NCBI RefSeq assembly: GCF_001429065.1
Contig: NZ_LMIB01000001.1
Coordinates: 1,594,172-1,658,171, forward strand
From: Sphingomonas sp. Root710
GTDB lineage: Bacteria > Pseudomonadota > Alphaproteobacteria > Sphingomonadales > Sphingomonadaceae
DNA: 64,000 nucleotides
Direction of reading: 5' to 3'
Position 1 is the stretch's first letter, and every line of letters starts with the position of its first letter. A model generated the notes under the pieces. The model was given only the letters and a program-made list of their open reading frames with translations. It searched no databases and was not told the DNA's origin. Shown here in pieces: positions 62,125 through 64,000 of this stretch. A program made the translations under genes and the position numbers.

Positions 62125-63207
62125 TTAACTGGCAGCGAAGCCGCTGAACGCGCCGAGCAGGCTGGCGAGATCGGCCTGACGGGTCGCGCCCGTTTTCAAA
62201 AAAATGGTCTTGAGATGGCTGCGTACTGTTACGACACTACAGCCCATCGCGGCGGCGATTCCGCCGGGTGCCGCGCCGCCCGCGATATGGCGAGCGACGA
62301 TCGCCTCCGTCGGGGTCAGATCGAACAACATCTGCAGCAGGTCGGCGCTTGGCATTCGTCGGTTAGCTGCATCGGCAATGATCACTATCCCGCTCATTTC
62401 GGGGAACAGGTCCCGCGCCTGCCTCACGATAGGCACCAGGTGTAACGCGGCAATCGCCCGCCCGTCCGCATCGCGCAGAGGCATCGAGCTACCGCCACCG
62501 CCTTTGCGTAGGCGATCGAGCGCGTTGGCGAGCGTTTGATTGGCAGCGGGATGGACGATCTCGATCCGTGCATGCTTGTCATGCAAGAGCGTGCCGGTGA
62601 ACGTGAGGAAGGCGGCATTGGCCTCCCTTAACCGCCCTTGGCCATCGAGCAGCGCGGCCGCCACGCCTATCATTTCCAACGCCGCGATCACCGCGCGACG
62701 ACGCCCCTCTTCAACCAAAGCGCTCAGCATCGCAGCACGCGCGAGATGCGGGCGGAGTGCATTGAGGTAGGGTGACGCCGCGCGCGAGGCGGCATGATCG
62801 GCGAAGCCCTCGATTGCCACAATCAGTGCGTCGTCGCGACTGCCCTGGATCATTGTACCGGATCCCGCGGCCACGCCGCGCGGATTGAGGAATTCGACGT
62901 ACATCGGCAGTGTCGCAAGTTCCTTTTCGGTATGCAGGTCGCTGTCCGAGAGAAACCCGGCATATGGCTGACGCGCGATGAGCCGGCCGACACGGCTGTT
63001 GTCGCGGTTCCAGCCAAGCCGATCGAAATCAGCAGAGATTTCGACCATGTGTTCCGAGCTGTGGACGACCAGCCCACTATCGGTGCTGCGAATCAAGTTG
63101 CCGCCGCGAGCGGCAAGACGTCGGGCGATGCGGTCCAAAAGCGCTGGCCACCGCGACGGGATCGCACCCGCTTCATAAATGTCGGCGATGAGATCGACTT
63201 CTGGCAC
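62125..63207 (-). CDS. LuxR-type helix-turn-helix transcriptional regulator
   Basis: A 360-residue regulator. The C-terminal LuxR/GerE domain is clear (LTPTEAIVARHIAGGAAPGGIAAAMGCSVVTVRSHLKTIFLKTGATRQADL, about 297-348, read in segments). The N-terminal part (DLIADIYEAGAIPSRWPALLDRIA...) and a PAS-like middle (ALLDGQGRLREANAAFLTFTG) suggest signal sensing; no receiver domain or autoinducer-binding signature is seen. It lies upstream of the PDZ protein gene on the same strand, with a hairpin between. Confidence 0.88.
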   Translation of the reverse strand: MPEVDLIADIYEAGAIPSRWPALLDRIARRLAARGGNLIRSTDSGLVVHSSEHMVEISADFDRLGWNRDNSRVGRLIARQPYAGFLSDSDLHTEKELATLPMYVEFLNPRGVAAGSGTMIQGSRDDALIVAIEGFADHAASRAASPYLNALRPHLARAAMLSALVEEGRRRAVIAALEMIGVAAALLDGQGRLREANAAFLTFTGTLLHDKHARIEIVHPAANQTLANALDRLRKGGGGSSMPLRDADGRAIAALHLVPIVRQARDLFPEMSGIVIIADAANRRMPSADLLQMLFDLTPTEAIVARHIAGGAAPGGIAAAMGCSVVTVRSHLKTIFLKTGATRQADLASLLGAFSGFAAS

Positions 63208-63666
63208 TGATAAACGCTCGCTCCGGCAGAGTCGTCGTTCCCAAGCCTACGCCTGCCACCGCAGAATAAAGCCCGGTTCAGGCGGCATTTCAAGGCGTTG
63301 TGACGAGAGCACCTTCGGAACGCGTCCACCACATCGGCGGCTAGTTCGTCGTAGACATGGCGCGACGCAACACAGCGTCAACACCCCTACCATCTCGAAC
63401 ATGTCGTGGTGTTCCATGGCGTCTTCTCAGGCTGTCATAACGGGCGCAGTCGACAGCAAGCTCATGACGCATCCGAAGCATCGGGCATGAGCGGCTCGAA
63501 GAGGCATGGGCAATGCACCCGTTCAGCAGCCGAGTGTTGAACTCATCGTAGATCGTAAATCAAGCACAGGGCGTAGCCACCGAAGCTGCCGACACGGCGG
63601 AGCTAAGTCCCATAATGCCCTTCATGAGAGGAAGGGAGGTCGATGAAGCCGTTGCGCCGTTGCTGG
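63208..63666. other. Intergenic region, no gene recognised
   Basis: 459 bases between the regulator gene and the partial gene at the window edge. Frames on both strands are short and unlike proteins. It should hold the regulator's promoter. Confidence 0.4.
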
Positions 63667-64000
63667 TCAATATGGCCGCCAGGGCACTTGGATGATCGGG
63701 TGTCCCTGGGAATTCATGGAGATGGTGTAATCGAAGCCTGAGGAAGAAGCATTTTCGTAGCAGATCAGACCAGCGTGAGCTCCGATCTGTCCTGCAAACT
63801 CGCGCTCCATCCGATGGATCCACGAGTCATTGGGAAAGTCGGCCGTGGCGCCGTTCAGATACCGATCTGTGCGCCCGACCTGCGAATGGTAGATCGGGCT
63901 GTCGCCCGCATCGGTAACGCTCGCCCAGCAAAAGCCATACATGGTGATACCCGGCTGCTGTGCTGACGGTGAACTGCCAGAGGAGGCCAACTTCGTCTGC
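63667..64000 (-). CDS. Partial hypothetical protein, N-terminus outside the window
   Basis: An open frame running off the right edge; at least 110 C-terminal residues are visible, ending HPIIQVPWRPY. Cys residues in GFCWASV and LICYENA may form a disulfide. The pattern of an aromatic strand, C(F/W)S/A, then a conserved Phe in an amphipathic helix (MEREFAGQIG) loosely recalls the C-terminal domain of the PDZ protein at 60451. Function unknown. Confidence 0.55.
   Translation of the reverse strand, partial: QTKLASSGSSPSAQQPGITMYGFCWASVTDAGDSPIYHSQVGRTDRYLNGATADFPNDSWIHRMEREFAGQIGAHAGLICYENASSSGFDYTISMNSQGHPIIQVPWRPY

Overview
The window looks like chromosome, or an integrated-element region, of a sphingomonad (Alphaproteobacteria, Sphingomonadaceae). 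The supporting signs are high GC with overlapping ATGA-type gene junctions, a TonB-dependent receptor in a small catabolic cluster, a TamA/TamB pair, glycine-zipper and DUF305 proteins, and sphingomonad-style plasmid/ICE genes (DUF3363-type relaxase, ParB, HU, AlpA). No rRNA, tRNA or CRISPR array was recognised.

Layout. (1) 161-3173: a His-Xaa-Ser (HXS) system with two radical SAM proteins (HxsB, HxsC) and the repeat protein HxsA; its usual partner HxsD would lie upstream of the window. (2) 3603-12065 plus a broken transporter: a possible uptake/catabolism cluster with an FMN 2-hydroxyacid dehydrogenase, TonB receptor, M17 aminopeptidase, TetR regulator, CapA-family protein, class C-type serine hydrolase and MFS transporter. 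(3) 13163-17487: a 4.3 kb IS1595-family element with perfect 25-bp inverted ends and an 8-bp target duplication. It splits the MFS gene, whose halves rejoin in frame when the element is removed, and it carries six or seven passenger genes. (4) 18084-25102: a mobilisation/maintenance module (ribbon-helix-helix protein, relaxase, nucleotidyltransferase-HEPN protein, HU, ParB, AlpA) without type IV secretion genes. (5) 25402-31708: a TPR/O-GlcNAc-transferase-like protein upstream of a 1372-residue RTX-type repeat protein. (6) 31813-34625: decaying genes (DUF421 remnant, PRC-barrel gene with a nonsense codon, truncated YihY) mixed with small hypotheticals. (7) 34712-40962: tamA-tamB. (8) 41703-49073: membrane PQQ glucose dehydrogenase, cation/proton antiporter, glycine-zipper lipoprotein, DUF2254, DUF305 and GlcG-like proteins. 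(9) 49140-58299: a tightly overlapping run of cytochrome c oxidase genes (ctaG, coxB, ctaD, ctaE) continuing into a lanthanide-type alcohol dehydrogenase set (xoxF, xoxG-like cytochrome, beta-propeller, xoxJ-like binding protein), with two more cytochromes c on the opposite strand. (10) 59611-64000: secreted hypotheticals, a PDZ protein, a LuxR-type regulator and a partial gene at the edge.

How the parts may work together: the most striking arrangement is region 9, where a periplasmic PQQ alcohol dehydrogenase, its cytochrome acceptors and a complete Cu-A oxidase core sit in what reads as one transcription unit, implying a short dedicated path from alcohol to oxygen. The IS1595 insertion in region 3 probably removed the permease of the region 2 cluster.
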